Source: Acidimicrobiales bacterium (GTDB taxonomy: Bacteria; Actinomycetota; Acidimicrobiia; Acidimicrobiales; Palsa-688). Taken from it: DNA of 64,000 nt. The DNA lies in assembly GCA_035533095.1 (NCBI GenBank), contig DATLUM010000075.1, forward strand, positions 18,500 to 82,499, given 5' to 3'. Shown piece after piece: positions 1 to 8,482 of this stretch. The translations under genes and the position numbers were made by a program. The notes beneath the pieces were generated by a model. It was given only the letters and a program-made list of their open reading frames with translations, was not told the DNA's origin and searched no databases. Within the stretch, counting starts at the first letter, position 1. The number at the start of each line of letters is the position of its first letter.

Positions 1-633
1 GCCGGGAGGCTCAAGGATCTCGACGGGATCGTCATACCCGGCGGTTTCGGAGAACGCGGCGTCGAAGGCAAGATCGCAGCGGCGACCTACGCCCGCGAGA
101 ACGCGATCCCGTGCCTCGGCCTGTGTCTCGGCCTGCAGGTCATGGTGATCGAGTACGCCCGCAACGTCGCCGGTCTGCCGAACGCGAATTCCCGTGAATT
201 CGACGCCACCTCGCCCTATCTCGTGATCGACTTGATGGACGAGCAGTGGGAAGTGGTCGAGATGGGCGGGACGATGCGCCTCGGCCTGTGGCCGGCGAAG
301 CTGCTGCCCGGCTCGGTGGTAGCCAGCGCCTACGGTTCGGAACTGGTCTACGAGCGGCACCGTCACCGATTCGAGGTGAGCCCCCGGTACCGTGCGAGGC
401 TCGAAGCGGCCGGGCTGGTGTGCTCCGGCATGTCCCCCGACGACAGGCTGGTCGAGTTCATCGAGCTGCCAGGGCACCCGTTCTGGGTCGGAACGCAGGC
501 ACACCCTGAGTTCAAGAGCCGTCCCGACAACCCGCACCCGCTGTTCTCGAGCCTCGTCGCAGCGGCGCTCGACCGGGCGGACGGGCGCTCGCCGCGGCTG
601 ATAGGCATGGAGGGACTTGCCGCCGTTCCGTAA
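1..633 (+). CDS. pyrG: CTP synthase, C-terminal part (5' end outside window)
   Basis: The frame is open from base 1, so the N-terminal synthase domain lies outside the window. What remains is the class I glutamine amidotransferase domain, which supplies ammonia for UTP to CTP conversion. Visible signatures are the oxyanion strand PGGFGERG, the nucleophile elbow GLCLGLQ with its catalytic Cys, the YERHRHRF segment that senses glutamine binding, and HPEF, which carries the catalytic His-Glu pair. The gene ends at taa 631-633. The next gene starts inside its 3' end, so the two are probably translationally coupled. The family assignment is firm; only the N-terminus is missing. Confidence 0.97.
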   Translation, partial: AGRLKDLDGIVIPGGFGERGVEGKIAAATYARENAIPCLGLCLGLQVMVIEYARNVAGLPNANSREFDATSPYLVIDLMDEQWEVVEMGGTMRLGLWPAKLLPGSVVASAYGSELVYERHRHRFEVSPRYRARLEAAGLVCSGMSPDDRLVEFIELPGHPFWVGTQAHPEFKSRPDNPHPLFSSLVAAALDRADGRSPRLIGMEGLAAVP

Positions 634-1177
634 GGTCGGGGAGAGCGAGATCTTCGCCGGAGCCTTGATCAAGGTGGCCACCGCTACCTTCGAAGGGCCG
701 TCCGGGCGCTTCGAGCGCGACATCGTGCACCACCCCGGAGCGGTAGTCGTGGTCCCGCTCACCGACACGGGCTCGGTGATCATGGTCAGGCAGTTCCGCT
801 CGGCGATCGGAACGGATCTTCTGGAGATCCCCGCCGGCAAACGGGATGTCACCGGGGAGCCACCTGAGGAGACAGCCCGCCGGGAGCTGGCCGAGGAGGT
901 GGGGCGCGGGGCCTCCAACCTGGAGCTGCTGGCCCGCTTCTACAACTCGCCCGGGTTCACCGACGAGCTGAGCTGGCTCTACCTCGCCACGGGGCTGTCG
1001 GACGTGCCCCACGACCGCCAGGGGCACGAGGAGCAGCTGATGTCCGTGGAGGAGGTGCCCTTGCGGGATACCGAGGCGATGATCGCCGATGGGCGGATCG
1101 TCGACGCCAAGTCCATCATCGGGCTGACGCTCACGGCTCTGCGGTCGGCGCGAGGAGGGACCCCCCGCCCGACCTGA
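617..1177 (+). CDS. Nudix hydrolase, ADP-ribose pyrophosphatase type
   Basis: A 186-residue Nudix protein with [11 protein letters not shown] leading into a box ending RRELAEEVG. The box has one extra residue between its Gly and first Glu, as in actinobacterial ADP-ribose pyrophosphatases such as M. tuberculosis Rv1700. The expected reaction is ADP-ribose to AMP plus ribose 5-phosphate. It starts with TTG at 617 and overlaps pyrG by 17 bases; no other start in this frame keeps the N-terminal strands. Adjacency to pyrG is the same as in mycobacteria. Substrate specificity is inferred from family and position only. Confidence 0.88.
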   Translation: MPPFRKVGESEIFAGALIKVATATFEGPSGRFERDIVHHPGAVVVVPLTDTGSVIMVRQFRSAIGTDLLEIPAGKRDVTGEPPEETARRELAEEVGRGASNLELLARFYNSPGFTDELSWLYLATGLSDVPHDRQGHEEQLMSVEEVPLRDTEAMIADGRIVDAKSIIGLTLTALRSARGGTPRPT

Positions 1178-1193
1178 GGAGGCAGACGGGCAC

Positions 1194-1199
1194 TAGAAT
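1194..1199 (+). promoter_or_regulatory. -10 element (TAGAAT) of a probable leaderless promoter
   Basis: TAGAAT lies 7 nt before the ATG at 1207, so transcription would begin at or next to the start codon. I see no convincing -35 box. Confidence 0.6.
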
Positions 1200-1206
1200 C
1201 GGGTGG

Positions 1207-1554
1207 ATGGCAGCTGAAGCGACCACCGAAGAACTACGCGAGGCCCTCGTGGAGGAGCGCGACTCGCTGCGGCGCCAGCTCGCCGAGCTAGGTCACGGTA
1301 CGAAAGGGTTGGATTACGACCCGAACTTCGCCGACTCGAGCCAGGTGACCGCCGAGCGGGGGGAGAACGAAGCGCTGGTCACGAAGCTCGTCGAGGCTCT
1401 CAACGAGGTCGAGCACGCTCTCGGCAAGTTCGACGACGGCAGCTACGGGGTCTGCGAGGCGTGCGGCAAGGAGATCGCCCTGGCGCGCCTCGAGGCCCGC
1501 CCAGAGGCGCGCCTGTGCATCGACTGCGCGGCGAAGGCCGCCAGCCGGCGCTGA
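1207..1554 (+). CDS. DksA/TraR-type C4 zinc-finger protein
   Basis: 115 residues. The N-terminal half is helical and charged, probably a coiled coil. The C-terminal half has a four-cysteine zinc finger, CEAC then CIDC with 17 residues between the pairs. This is the DksA/TraR C4 arrangement, and such proteins act in the secondary channel of RNA polymerase. The acidic tip residues required for DksA activity cannot be judged by eye, so calling it a transcription factor is family inference. The ATG sits 7 nt after a TAGAAT hexamer and the 3' end overlaps the following HD gene. Confidence 0.85.
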   Translation: MAAEATTEELREALVEERDSLRRQLAELGHGTKGLDYDPNFADSSQVTAERGENEALVTKLVEALNEVEHALGKFDDGSYGVCEACGKEIALARLEARPEARLCIDCAAKAASRR

Positions 1555-2120
1555 GCGGTTTCAAGAGGTTCGCGCGAACCTCCTTCGGCACCCCCGGACA
1601 CCTAGCCGGCCGGTTCTTCGCGTCCCTGCGGCCCGGCGGACCCGAGCCGGCGGGCGAAGCCTGGGCGCGCAACTGGCTGACGCAGGCGGAGACGGAGATC
1701 TGGGCGGGCATGAGCGGACCCGACCGCCGCCATGCTGTCGAGGTGGCCCGGCGCGTGGCGACGGCCTCGGGCAACGGCGACGGTGCCGGCGTTGCGCGAA
1801 ACCTGCTGGCCGCAGCCCTCCTGCACGACGCAGGCAAGCAGCGCTCCGCCTTGGGCGTGTTCGGTCGCACCGCCACGACCGTCGCCGCGATCCTGGTGGG
1901 AAGGGACAGGATCGCCTCTTGGGCCAAGGGTCGCTCTGGATGGCCGGCGAGGGCAGGACGGTACGTGACCCACGACGAGCTGGGCGAGGAAATGCTCAGG
2001 AAGGCGGGAAGCGATCCCCTCGTCTTCGGATGGGCTTCGGACCATCACCGCCCGGTCGCGTCCTGGACGGTCGACCCCGGCTTCGGACAGATCCTGAAAG
2101 CGGCCGACGACGACCAGTAG
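1515..2120 (+). CDS. HD-domain protein of unknown substrate
   Basis: About 200 residues with an HD-type metal site: AAALLHDAGK carries the His-Asp pair, followed by YVTHDELGEEML and a later SDHHRP. HD proteins are mostly phosphohydrolases; the substrate cannot be told here. The start is uncertain. GTG 1515 is preceded by AGAGG 7 nt upstream and is chosen. CTG 1551, overlapping the previous stop, and GTG 1461 are alternatives. The segment homologous to relatives seems to begin only around residue 25, so the first residues may not be real. An intrinsic terminator follows directly. Confidence 0.75.
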   Translation: MHRLRGEGRQPALSGFKRFARTSFGTPGHLAGRFFASLRPGGPEPAGEAWARNWLTQAETEIWAGMSGPDRRHAVEVARRVATASGNGDGAGVARNLLAAALLHDAGKQRSALGVFGRTATTVAAILVGRDRIASWAKGRSGWPARAGRYVTHDELGEEMLRKAGSDPLVFGWASDHHRPVASWTVDPGFGQILKAADDDQ

Positions 2121-2140
2121 ACGCCTGGGCGGCGTCTTTT
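2120..2140 (+). terminator. Intrinsic terminator between convergent genes
   Basis: Stem GACGCC (2120-2125) and GGCGTC (2131-2136) around the 5-nt loop TGGGC, followed by TTTT. It lies exactly at the end of the HD gene and overlaps the last codon of trpS on the other strand. Confidence 0.75.
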
Positions 2141-3143
2141 ACCCGGGAGCTACCAGACCTATGGCATCGAAGGCACGCGCCAGCGTCTTGCGTGCCACGT
2201 CGTCGGCCTTGGCCGCTCCCTCGCGCAGCACTTCGGTCACGGCCGCCGGATCGGACGCCCAGCGGCGGTACGCGTCCTGGATCGGGGCGAGCAACCCGGT
2301 CACGGCGCCGGCTACGTCGGCTTTGAGGTCGCCGTAGCGCGTGTAGTCCGACGCCACATCGGACGGTGAACGTCCCTGGATCGTGGCGAGCAACTCGAGC
2401 AGGTTGGACACACCCGGTTTGGCGGCGGGGTCGTAGCGGACAGCGCCCGGCCCGTCGTCGGCGTCGGTCACGGCTCTTTTGACCTTGCGCTCGACGGCCT
2501 TCGGGTCGTCGAACAGCGCGATCGTCCCCTGGGGGCTTCCCTCCGACTTGGACATCTTCCTCGTCGGATCCTGGAGGTCCATGATCCGCGCTCCGCGGCC
2601 GGTGGGCGGCACGGATGCCTCTGGGACGACGAATGTCTCGCCGTAGCGGGCGTTCCAACGCTGAGCGAGATCCCTGGTCAGCTCGAGATGCTGGCGCTGG
2701 TCGTCGCCGACGGGGACCCTGTTGGCGTCGTAGAGGAGGATGTCCGCCGCCATCAGCACGGGATAGGTGAACAGCCCGGCTCGCGCCGATTCCTCCCCGC
2801 TGCGCACCGACTTGTCCTTGAACTGGGTCATCCGCCGGAGCTCCCCGACGCTCGCCGTGCATTCGAGCAGCCAGGCGAGCTGGGTGTGGGCGGGAACGTG
2901 GCTCTGCACGAACAGCGTGCACGCCTCGGGGTCGAGGCCCGCAGCGAGAAGCAGCGTTGCCATCGTCGTGGTCGCCCGACGGATCTCCGCCGGCTCACCG
3001 GGCACCGTCAGGGCATGCAGATCGACCACGCAGTAGAAGGACTCGCCTTGGCGCTGGTCCTCGACCCACCACCGCACCGCGCCGAGCAGATTCCCGAGAT
3101 GGGGCTCGCCGGTCGGTTGGATACCTGAGAACACACGTGCCAT
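2139..3143 (-). CDS. trpS: Tryptophanyl-tRNA synthetase
   Basis: 334 residues, the normal length for bacterial TrpRS. It charges tRNA-Trp with tryptophan using ATP. The class I signatures are both present: GEPHLGNLLGA (HIGH-type, about residue 14) and KMSKSEG. The start is ATG 3143, giving MARVFSGIQPTGE, the standard N-terminus. The frame stays open to 3251 but that extension has no family character. A TACCAT hexamer lies 6 nt upstream of the ATG, so the mRNA is probably leaderless. It is divergent from scpA, with only about 50 bases shared between the two promoters. Confidence 0.97.
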   Translation of the reverse strand: MARVFSGIQPTGEPHLGNLLGAVRWWVEDQRQGESFYCVVDLHALTVPGEPAEIRRATTTMATLLLAAGLDPEACTLFVQSHVPAHTQLAWLLECTASVGELRRMTQFKDKSVRSGEESARAGLFTYPVLMAADILLYDANRVPVGDDQRQHLELTRDLAQRWNARYGETFVVPEASVPPTGRGARIMDLQDPTRKMSKSEGSPQGTIALFDDPKAVERKVKRAVTDADDGPGAVRYDPAAKPGVSNLLELLATIQGRSPSDVASDYTRYGDLKADVAGAVTGLLAPIQDAYRRWASDPAAVTEVLREGAAKADDVARKTLARAFDAIGLVAPG

Positions 3144-3149
3144 CACGCC

Positions 3150-3155
3150 ATGGTA
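3150..3155 (-). promoter_or_regulatory. -10 element (TACCAT) of trpS
   Basis: On the minus strand TACCAT is 6 nt upstream of the trpS ATG at 3143, the spacing expected for a leaderless transcript. Confidence 0.55.
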
Positions 3156-3181
3156 TGCCCGGTCGGCGGACCCGCCCCCGG

Positions 3182-3187
3182 TATTGT
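3182..3187 (+). promoter_or_regulatory. -10 element (TATTGT) of scpA
   Basis: TATTGT lies 7 nt upstream of the scpA GTG at 3195. Together with the trpS hexamer it forms a back-to-back pair of leaderless-type promoters in about 50 bases. Confidence 0.55.
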
Positions 3188-3194
3188 TGCACCC

Positions 3195-3977
3195 GTGCCC
3201 TACACGGTGAGCACGCCCGTCTTCGAGGGCCCATTCGACCTCCTGCTCCACCTGATCACGCGCGAGCAGGTGGACCTGTGGGAGGTGTCCATCTCCGACA
3301 TCGTCGACGGGTACGTGTCGACACTCGAACAGTTGCGTGCCGGCTTGGATCTCGAGACGGCGACCGAGTTCCTCCTCATCGCCGCAGTTCTGCTCGAACT
3401 GAAGGCCCGGCGCCTGCTACCGGGACGTGACGATGTCGAGCTGGAGGATGAGCTCGCGCTCTGGGAGGAACGCGACCTGCTGATCGCCCGCCTTCTCGAG
3501 TGCAAGACCTTCAAGGACGCCGCCGCCTCGATGAACCGGCTAATGGATCACGCGAGCCTCTCCTGGCCGCGCACCGCCGGACTCGACGAGCGGTATGTCG
3601 ACCTTGCGCCGGACCTGCTCGCCGGTGTCACGGCGGAGAGGTTGAAGGAGGCGATGGACCAGCTTCTCGCGCCGCGCGCGCAGGCGAGAGTGATCCTCGA
3701 TCACGTGGCGCCGGTGCGGGCGAGCGTGCGCGACGCTGTCGAGGAGCTGCTGGACGAGCTCCCTCGTTGCGGCAGGATCACCTTCGCCCGGCTCACGGGC
3801 GGCCTCGTCGAGAGGTTGGAGGTCATCGTCCGGTTCCTCGCAGTGCTCGAGATGTACAAGCAGGGCCTCGTCGACCTCGATCAGGCCACGTCGTTCGCGG
3901 AGCTCACGGTTTGCTGGATCGGGGAAGGCGAATCCGACCCCGTGGTCGTTGACCTGGTCGAGGAATACCAGGGCTGA
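3195..3977 (+). CDS. scpA: Segregation and condensation protein A (kleisin)
   Basis: 260 residues. ScpA bridges SMC dimers and binds ScpB to form the bacterial condensin. The start of the protein, FEGPFDLLLHLITREQVDL, is the hallmark of the family, and LLIAAVLLELKARRLLP follows at about residues 63-79. The C-terminal winged-helix region is also present. GTG 3195 is chosen because it sits 7 nt after TATTGT and gives the standard short N-terminus; the frame extends to 3150 without family resemblance. scpB follows after 7 bases. Confidence 0.95.
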   Translation: MPYTVSTPVFEGPFDLLLHLITREQVDLWEVSISDIVDGYVSTLEQLRAGLDLETATEFLLIAAVLLELKARRLLPGRDDVELEDELALWEERDLLIARLLECKTFKDAAASMNRLMDHASLSWPRTAGLDERYVDLAPDLLAGVTAERLKEAMDQLLAPRAQARVILDHVAPVRASVRDAVEELLDELPRCGRITFARLTGGLVERLEVIVRFLAVLEMYKQGLVDLDQATSFAELTVCWIGEGESDPVVVDLVEEYQG

Positions 3978-3984
3978 ACTGGAC

Positions 3985-4635
3985 ATGGCATCCGAATCAA
4001 AGCGGGCGATCGAGGCAATTGTCATGGTCGCCGACGAGCCGGTGGAGCCGCACCTGCTCGCACAGCTCCTCGAGGTGTCCCCAGCACGGATCGAGGAGAT
4101 CTGCGACGAGATCGCATCCGAGTACGAGGCGGAGGACCGCGGCTTTCAGCTGGTCCGTGTGGCCGGCGGCTACCGGTTCCAGAGCCACCCCGACCTCTCC
4201 CCGTACGTCGAGCGCTTCGTGCTCGAGGGCCAGAGCGCGCGCCTGTCGGCAGCCGCTTTGGAGACCCTGGCGATCGTCGCTTACAAGCAGCCGGTCTCTC
4301 GGGCACAGATCGGCGCGATACGAGGGGTCAACGCCGACGGCGTCATCCGGACACTGCTCAGCCGCGGCTACATCGCCGAAGTCGGCAGGGACCCGGGTCC
4401 GGGTCAGGCGGTGCTTTACGGGACGACGACCCTCTTCCTGGAGAGGCTCGGGCTCGACCGCGTCGATGAGCTCCCCGCTCTGGCCCAGTTCGTCCCCGGA
4501 GCCGAGATCATGGAGGCCCTGGAGAGCAGCCTGCGTGCGGACCGAGCGGCGGCCATTGAAGCGGCCGGAGAGGCCATGACGGGCGGAGAAGAATCTGATG
4601 GGCAGGAAGGACCCGGGCTCGAGGCCGGCGACTGA
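3985..4635 (+). CDS. scpB: Segregation and condensation protein B
   Basis: 216 residues. ScpB dimerises and binds the kleisin ScpA in the condensin complex. Two winged-helix domains are recognisable; the second includes LSAAALETLAIVAYKQPVSR and the motif RGVNADGVIRTLLSRG. The start ATG 3985 lies 7 bases after the scpA stop and gives MASESKRAIEAIVM, the expected N-terminus. The acidic tail overlaps the start of the pseudouridine synthase gene by 38 bases. Confidence 0.95.
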   Translation: MASESKRAIEAIVMVADEPVEPHLLAQLLEVSPARIEEICDEIASEYEAEDRGFQLVRVAGGYRFQSHPDLSPYVERFVLEGQSARLSAAALETLAIVAYKQPVSRAQIGAIRGVNADGVIRTLLSRGYIAEVGRDPGPGQAVLYGTTTLFLERLGLDRVDELPALAQFVPGAEIMEALESSLRADRAAAIEAAGEAMTGGEESDGQEGPGLEAGD

Positions 4636-5383
4636 CGCGCCGGGGGAGCGGGTCCAGAAAGTCCTCGCGCAGGCCGGTGTGGGCAGCAGACGCACCTGCG
4701 AGCAGCTGGTCGCCTCGGGGCGGGTCCAGGTCAACGGCGAGCCGGCTGTGCTCGGTCGCCGTGTCGATCCTGAAATTGACCGGATCCAGGTGGACGGTGT
4801 GGCGATCGGGGTTCGCCCGGGGCTCGTCTACTACCTGCTCAACAAGCCTGCAGGCGTGGTCAGCACCGTCTCGGATCCGGAGGGTCGGCCGACCGTCACG
4901 GAGCTGGTGCCGCCCAGCCCGCCGGTGCACCCGGTAGGCCGCCTCGACGCTGCGAGCGAAGGCCTGCTGATCCTGACCAACGACGGGGATCTCACCTACC
5001 GGCTCACTCACCCGAGCTTCGGGGTGGAAAAGGAGTACCTCGTGTCGGTCGCCGGAACCCTGACCGCGGGCGCTCTGCGGACCCTGCGTGAAGGGGTTCA
5101 GCTCGACGACGGTCCTACCGCGCCCGCGAGGGTGTCGCAGCCCGAGCCGTCGTTGCTCCGGATCACGATCCACGAGGGGCGCAAACGGCAGGTTCGCAGG
5201 ATGTGCGAAGCGGTCGGGCATCCGGTCACGAGGCTGGTCCGCACCCGGATCGGGCCGCTTCGGGATCCCAGGTTGCGGCCCGGGGAATGGCGGGAGCTCA
5301 CGACCGCAGATGTTCGAGAGCTCGAGAGATCCGCCAGTCCGCCCCCGATCCGCCGAGCGAAGCCCGGGCGCCGCGCCGTTTAG
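4598..5383 (+). CDS. rluB: 23S rRNA pseudouridine synthase, RsuA/RluB family
   Basis: 261 residues. An N-terminal S4 RNA-binding domain (about 17-65, RVQKVLAQAGVGSRRTCE) is followed by a pseudouridine synthase domain. The catalytic motif is GRLDAASEGLLILTNDG with Asp117; the usual D-T/S after the catalytic Asp is replaced by A-A-S-E. LLNKPAGVVST and GRKRQVRRM are also diagnostic. RluB modifies a 23S rRNA helix 80-90 region uridine; the exact position here is inferred from position in the scpAB-rluB-cmk-der gene order. The ATG has GGAGAA about 7 nt upstream. Confidence 0.92.
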   Translation: MGRKDPGSRPATDAPGERVQKVLAQAGVGSRRTCEQLVASGRVQVNGEPAVLGRRVDPEIDRIQVDGVAIGVRPGLVYYLLNKPAGVVSTVSDPEGRPTVTELVPPSPPVHPVGRLDAASEGLLILTNDGDLTYRLTHPSFGVEKEYLVSVAGTLTAGALRTLREGVQLDDGPTAPARVSQPEPSLLRITIHEGRKRQVRRMCEAVGHPVTRLVRTRIGPLRDPRLRPGEWRELTTADVRELERSASPPPIRRAKPGRRAV

Positions 5384-5386
5384 GCT
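5381..5386 (+). promoter_or_regulatory. Possible -10 element (TAGGCT) ahead of tyrA
   Basis: TAGGCT overlaps the rluB stop codon. Eight bases later is GTG 5395, which opens a 12-codon frame (VPDTRPRGAVRT, stop 5431-5433) overlapping the tyrA start. This is either a short tyrA leader or a chance frame. Confidence 0.35.
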
Positions 5387-5413
5387 TGTCCCTCGTGCCG
5401 GACACGAGGCCCC

Positions 5414-6493
5414 GTGGTGCAGTTCGAACCTGAGCGCAAGCGCGCCCGTGTGATCGGCGTCGGCCTCATCGGAGGGTCGATTGGAGCAGGTCTGCGCCGC
5501 CGCGGCTGGCACGTCACCGGCTTCGACATCGATCCCACCCGGGCGGCGAGGGCGCTCGAGATCGGCGTGGTCGATGCGATCGGCGACGATCCCGACGCTC
5601 TCGTCACCTTCGTGGCCACACCCGCAGGCGCCGTGGCCGAAGCCGCTCGCAAGGCCCTCGGACGGGGGGCCATAGTCACGGACGTCGCGGGTATCAAGGG
5701 ACCGATCCTCGAGCAGATCACCGATCCCCGCTTCGTGGGGGGTCACCCGATGGCCGGCTCCGAGCAGGCCGGGGTCGACGGAGCCGACCCGGATATGTTC
5801 GAGGGCGCCACCTGGGTGCTCACGCCTACAACCCACACCGATCCCGGCGCGTACGCAACGGTACGGTCCGTCGCCGGCGCCCTCGGTGCCAACGTCGTCG
5901 AGTTGCCCGCCGCACGCCACGACGACCTGGTTGCGATGGTTTCCCACGTGCCTCACCTGACGGCGGCGACCCTCATGAACCTCGTGTCCGACACAGCGCT
6001 GGAGCACGCGACCCTTCTCCGGCTCGCAGCCGGAGGCTTCCGTGACATGACCAGGATCGCGGCCGGCGAACCGCGGATCTGGCCGGATCTGGTGGTCGAG
6101 AACCGGCAGGGCATCCTCGAAGTCCTGGACCGGCTGATCGCCGCGCTCGGCGACGTACGGGATGTGGTGGCGTCGCGGGACCGGGACTTGATGCTGAAGT
6201 TCCTCGAGCGCGCGCGAGAAGCACGCGTCAACCTTCCAGCCAAGGTTGCAGCCGTCGGCGGCGAGACGTCGGAGATCAGGGTTCCCGTTCCCGACCGGCC
6301 GGGCGTCATCGCCGAGGTGACGACGCTCCTCGGCGAGATGGGGGTCAACATCTACGACTTGGAGATCGCCCACAGCGCCGAGGGCGAACGGGGCGTTCTC
6401 GTGCTCATCGTCGACACCAACGCGACGGAACGGGTGCGTTCGGCGCTCCACCTCCGTGACTACCGCTGCTCGATACGTCCGGTGGGGCCATGA
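5414..6493 (+). CDS. tyrA: Prephenate dehydrogenase with C-terminal ACT domain
   Basis: 359 residues. It oxidises prephenate to 4-hydroxyphenylpyruvate for tyrosine synthesis. An N-terminal NAD(P)-binding Rossmann motif VIGVGLIGGSIGAGL starts near residue 13. The catalytic region includes GGHPMAGSEQAG and MVSHVPHLTAA with the active-site His. A C-terminal ACT domain (about residues 285-358, VPVPDRPGVIAEVTTLLGE) suggests feedback by tyrosine or another aromatic compound. Start GTG 5414 is followed by a second GTG at 5417. The 3' end overlaps aroA in an ATGA, so the two shikimate-pathway genes are coupled. Confidence 0.93.
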   Translation: MVQFEPERKRARVIGVGLIGGSIGAGLRRRGWHVTGFDIDPTRAARALEIGVVDAIGDDPDALVTFVATPAGAVAEAARKALGRGAIVTDVAGIKGPILEQITDPRFVGGHPMAGSEQAGVDGADPDMFEGATWVLTPTTHTDPGAYATVRSVAGALGANVVELPAARHDDLVAMVSHVPHLTAATLMNLVSDTALEHATLLRLAAGGFRDMTRIAAGEPRIWPDLVVENRQGILEVLDRLIAALGDVRDVVASRDRDLMLKFLERAREARVNLPAKVAAVGGETSEIRVPVPDRPGVIAEVTTLLGEMGVNIYDLEIAHSAEGERGVLVLIVDTNATERVRSALHLRDYRCSIRPVGP

Positions 6494-7788
6494 ACGTCTT
6501 CACCGCCACGCCTTCGGCGAACGGGGTTCGGGGGACACCTCTGGTTCCGGGGGACAAGTCCATCTCCCACAGGTGCGTGTTGCTCGCCGCCAGGGCCGAA
6601 GGCACGTCCACGATCCGCGGACTTTCGTCTGGAGACGACGTGGCACGGACCCTCCGCGCGGCCGAGTTCTTCGGAGCAGGTGTGCGCGCGATCGTGCCTG
6701 CGGCAACGGGAGCTCCGTCGGTGGAGATAGACGGTGGGACCGGCCGCCTGCACGAGCCGGTCGCCGTGGTCGACGTGGGCAACTCCGGGACCTGTATCCG
6801 CTTGATCGCAGGGTGGGCGAGCGGCGTCGACGGGCTGACCGTCCTCGCCGGCGACGAATCGATCGCTGGACGCCCGATGGGAAGGGTCGTGGAACCGCTG
6901 AGGGAGATGGGCGCCCGGATCGACGGGCGGTCGGGCGGGTCGCTACCACCGCTCGTGATACGGGGAGGCTCACTTCATGGCATCGACTACCGGCTGCCGG
7001 TGCCGAGTGCCCAGGTCAAAGGAGCGCTCCTGCTCGCCGGTATCTCCGCTGAGGGGGCGACGACCGTGAGGGAGGAGGTCGGCACCAGGACCCACACCGA
7101 GGAACTGCTCGCGCTGGCCGGAGCCGACCTCGACGTCACACCTGGCGCGGTGACCGTCCGCCGCTCCAAGCTCACCCCTTTCGAGGTCACCGTTCCGGCA
7201 GACCCTTCACAGGCCGCCTTCTGGGTAGTGGCCGCGTGTGTGACTCCCGGAAGCGACGTGACCCTCCCCAACGTCTACGTTGGCCCGGCCCGCGCCGGCT
7301 TCCTGGACGTCTTGCGCCGGATGGGGGCCGACATCGAGCTCGCCGAGGAGGACCCGACCGCGTCGACGGCGACGATCAGGGCGCGCCACAGCGCTCTGCG
7401 GGCGACCGAGGTGGGCGGCGACGAGGTGCCGGCCCTCATCGACGAGATCCCGGTGCTGGCCGTCGCCGCCGCGTACGCGGAGGGCACCACCACGTTCTCC
7501 GGGGCTGCGGAACTGCGGGTGAAGGAAACGGACAGGGTAGAAACGATGGTCGCGGCGCTGCGGGCCATCGGTGCGAACGTCGAGCCGCTGCCCGACGGGC
7601 TCGTCGTCGACGGTCGCGGTGGCAACCCTCTCGACGGCGGACGGGTGCAGTCGGCTGGCGACCACAGGGTTGCGATGTCGTTGGCCGTCGCAGCTCTGGC
7701 ATCCAAGGATCCGGTCATCGTCGACGGGTGGAACGCGGTAGCCACCAGCTACCCGGGTTTCGAGGACGAGTACCAGCGGTGCACCTGA
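6490..7788 (+). CDS. aroA: 3-phosphoshikimate 1-carboxyvinyltransferase (EPSP synthase)
   Basis: 432 residues, full length. It joins phosphoenolpyruvate to shikimate 3-phosphate. PGDKSISHR with Lys23 is the substrate-binding motif; GNSGTCIRL is the PEP loop; VPSAQVKGALLLAG, DPSQAAFW, VKETDR and the late GDHR are all present. The loop reads GNSGT rather than E. coli-type GNAGT, a form common in class II enzymes, so glyphosate sensitivity should not be assumed. It overlaps tyrA by 4 bases. Confidence 0.96.
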   Translation: MNVFTATPSANGVRGTPLVPGDKSISHRCVLLAARAEGTSTIRGLSSGDDVARTLRAAEFFGAGVRAIVPAATGAPSVEIDGGTGRLHEPVAVVDVGNSGTCIRLIAGWASGVDGLTVLAGDESIAGRPMGRVVEPLREMGARIDGRSGGSLPPLVIRGGSLHGIDYRLPVPSAQVKGALLLAGISAEGATTVREEVGTRTHTEELLALAGADLDVTPGAVTVRRSKLTPFEVTVPADPSQAAFWVVAACVTPGSDVTLPNVYVGPARAGFLDVLRRMGADIELAEEDPTASTATIRARHSALRATEVGGDEVPALIDEIPVLAVAAAYAEGTTTFSGAAELRVKETDRVETMVAALRAIGANVEPLPDGLVVDGRGGNPLDGGRVQSAGDHRVAMSLAVAALASKDPVIVDGWNAVATSYPGFEDEYQRCT

Positions 7789-7828
7789 GAAACTGTCGCA
7801 AGACTCCTGTGAGGAGAAGGACGTCGTC

Positions 7829-8482
7829 TTGCGCCAGATCCTGATCGCCATCGACGGGCCGGCAGGTTCGGGCAAGTCGACCGTCGCGCGTGCGGTCGCC
7901 TCGAGGCTGCGGCTCGACTATCTCGACACCGGCGCCATGTACCGGGCGGTCGCGTTCGCGGCCATCACGCGAGACATCGACCCCGCCGACTCGGAGGCCG
8001 TCGCGCGCCTGGCCAAGGAGATCGACCTTCAGGTGGACGGCGCTGTACGGGTGGACGGAGTCGACGCCACCGTCGAGATACGCGGGCCGGAGGTGACCAG
8101 GACCGTCAGCACCGTCGCCGCCAACCCCGCTGTTCGCCAGGAGATGGTTGCACGCCAGCGGGCGTGGGCTGATGCGCACGGCGGCGGCGTTGTCGAGGGT
8201 CGTGACATCGGCACGGTGGTGTTCCCGGACGCGAATTTGAAGATCTACCTGACCGCCGCGGACAGCGAGAGAGCGCACCGCCGCAGCAAGGAGTTGCTCG
8301 AGTTGCACTACGACCAGGTGGCCGCCGACATGGCGCGGCGCGATCGCGTCGACTCCACGAGAAGGGCCTCGCCTCTGGCGGTAGCGGACGACGCGGTCGT
8401 GCTCGACACCACCGGAGTCGACGTCGACGAAGTCATAGCCAAGGTCCTGGAGCTCGCCTCGAGGAGCGGGGCGGATGCCTGA
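7829..8482 (+). CDS. cmk: Cytidylate kinase
   Basis: 217 residues. It phosphorylates CMP and dCMP with ATP. The P-loop GPAGSGKST is at residues 10-18, followed by DYLDTGAMYRA and the phosphate-binding region VEGRDIGTVVFPDA. Start TTG 7829 has a good GGAGAAGG sequence 9 bases upstream. The 3' end overlaps plsC by 8 bases. Confidence 0.96.
   Translation: MRQILIAIDGPAGSGKSTVARAVASRLRLDYLDTGAMYRAVAFAAITRDIDPADSEAVARLAKEIDLQVDGAVRVDGVDATVEIRGPEVTRTVSTVAANPAVRQEMVARQRAWADAHGGGVVEGRDIGTVVFPDANLKIYLTAADSERAHRRSKELLELHYDQVAADMARRDRVDSTRRASPLAVADDAVVLDTTGVDVDEVIAKVLELASRSGADA

Noticed and set aside
4508..6451. 647-residue minus-strand frame opposite scpB, rluB and tyrA
   Set aside because: It is the antisense shadow of genes with firm family matches; its composition (His, Arg, Asp, Pro) is typical of GC-rich false frames.
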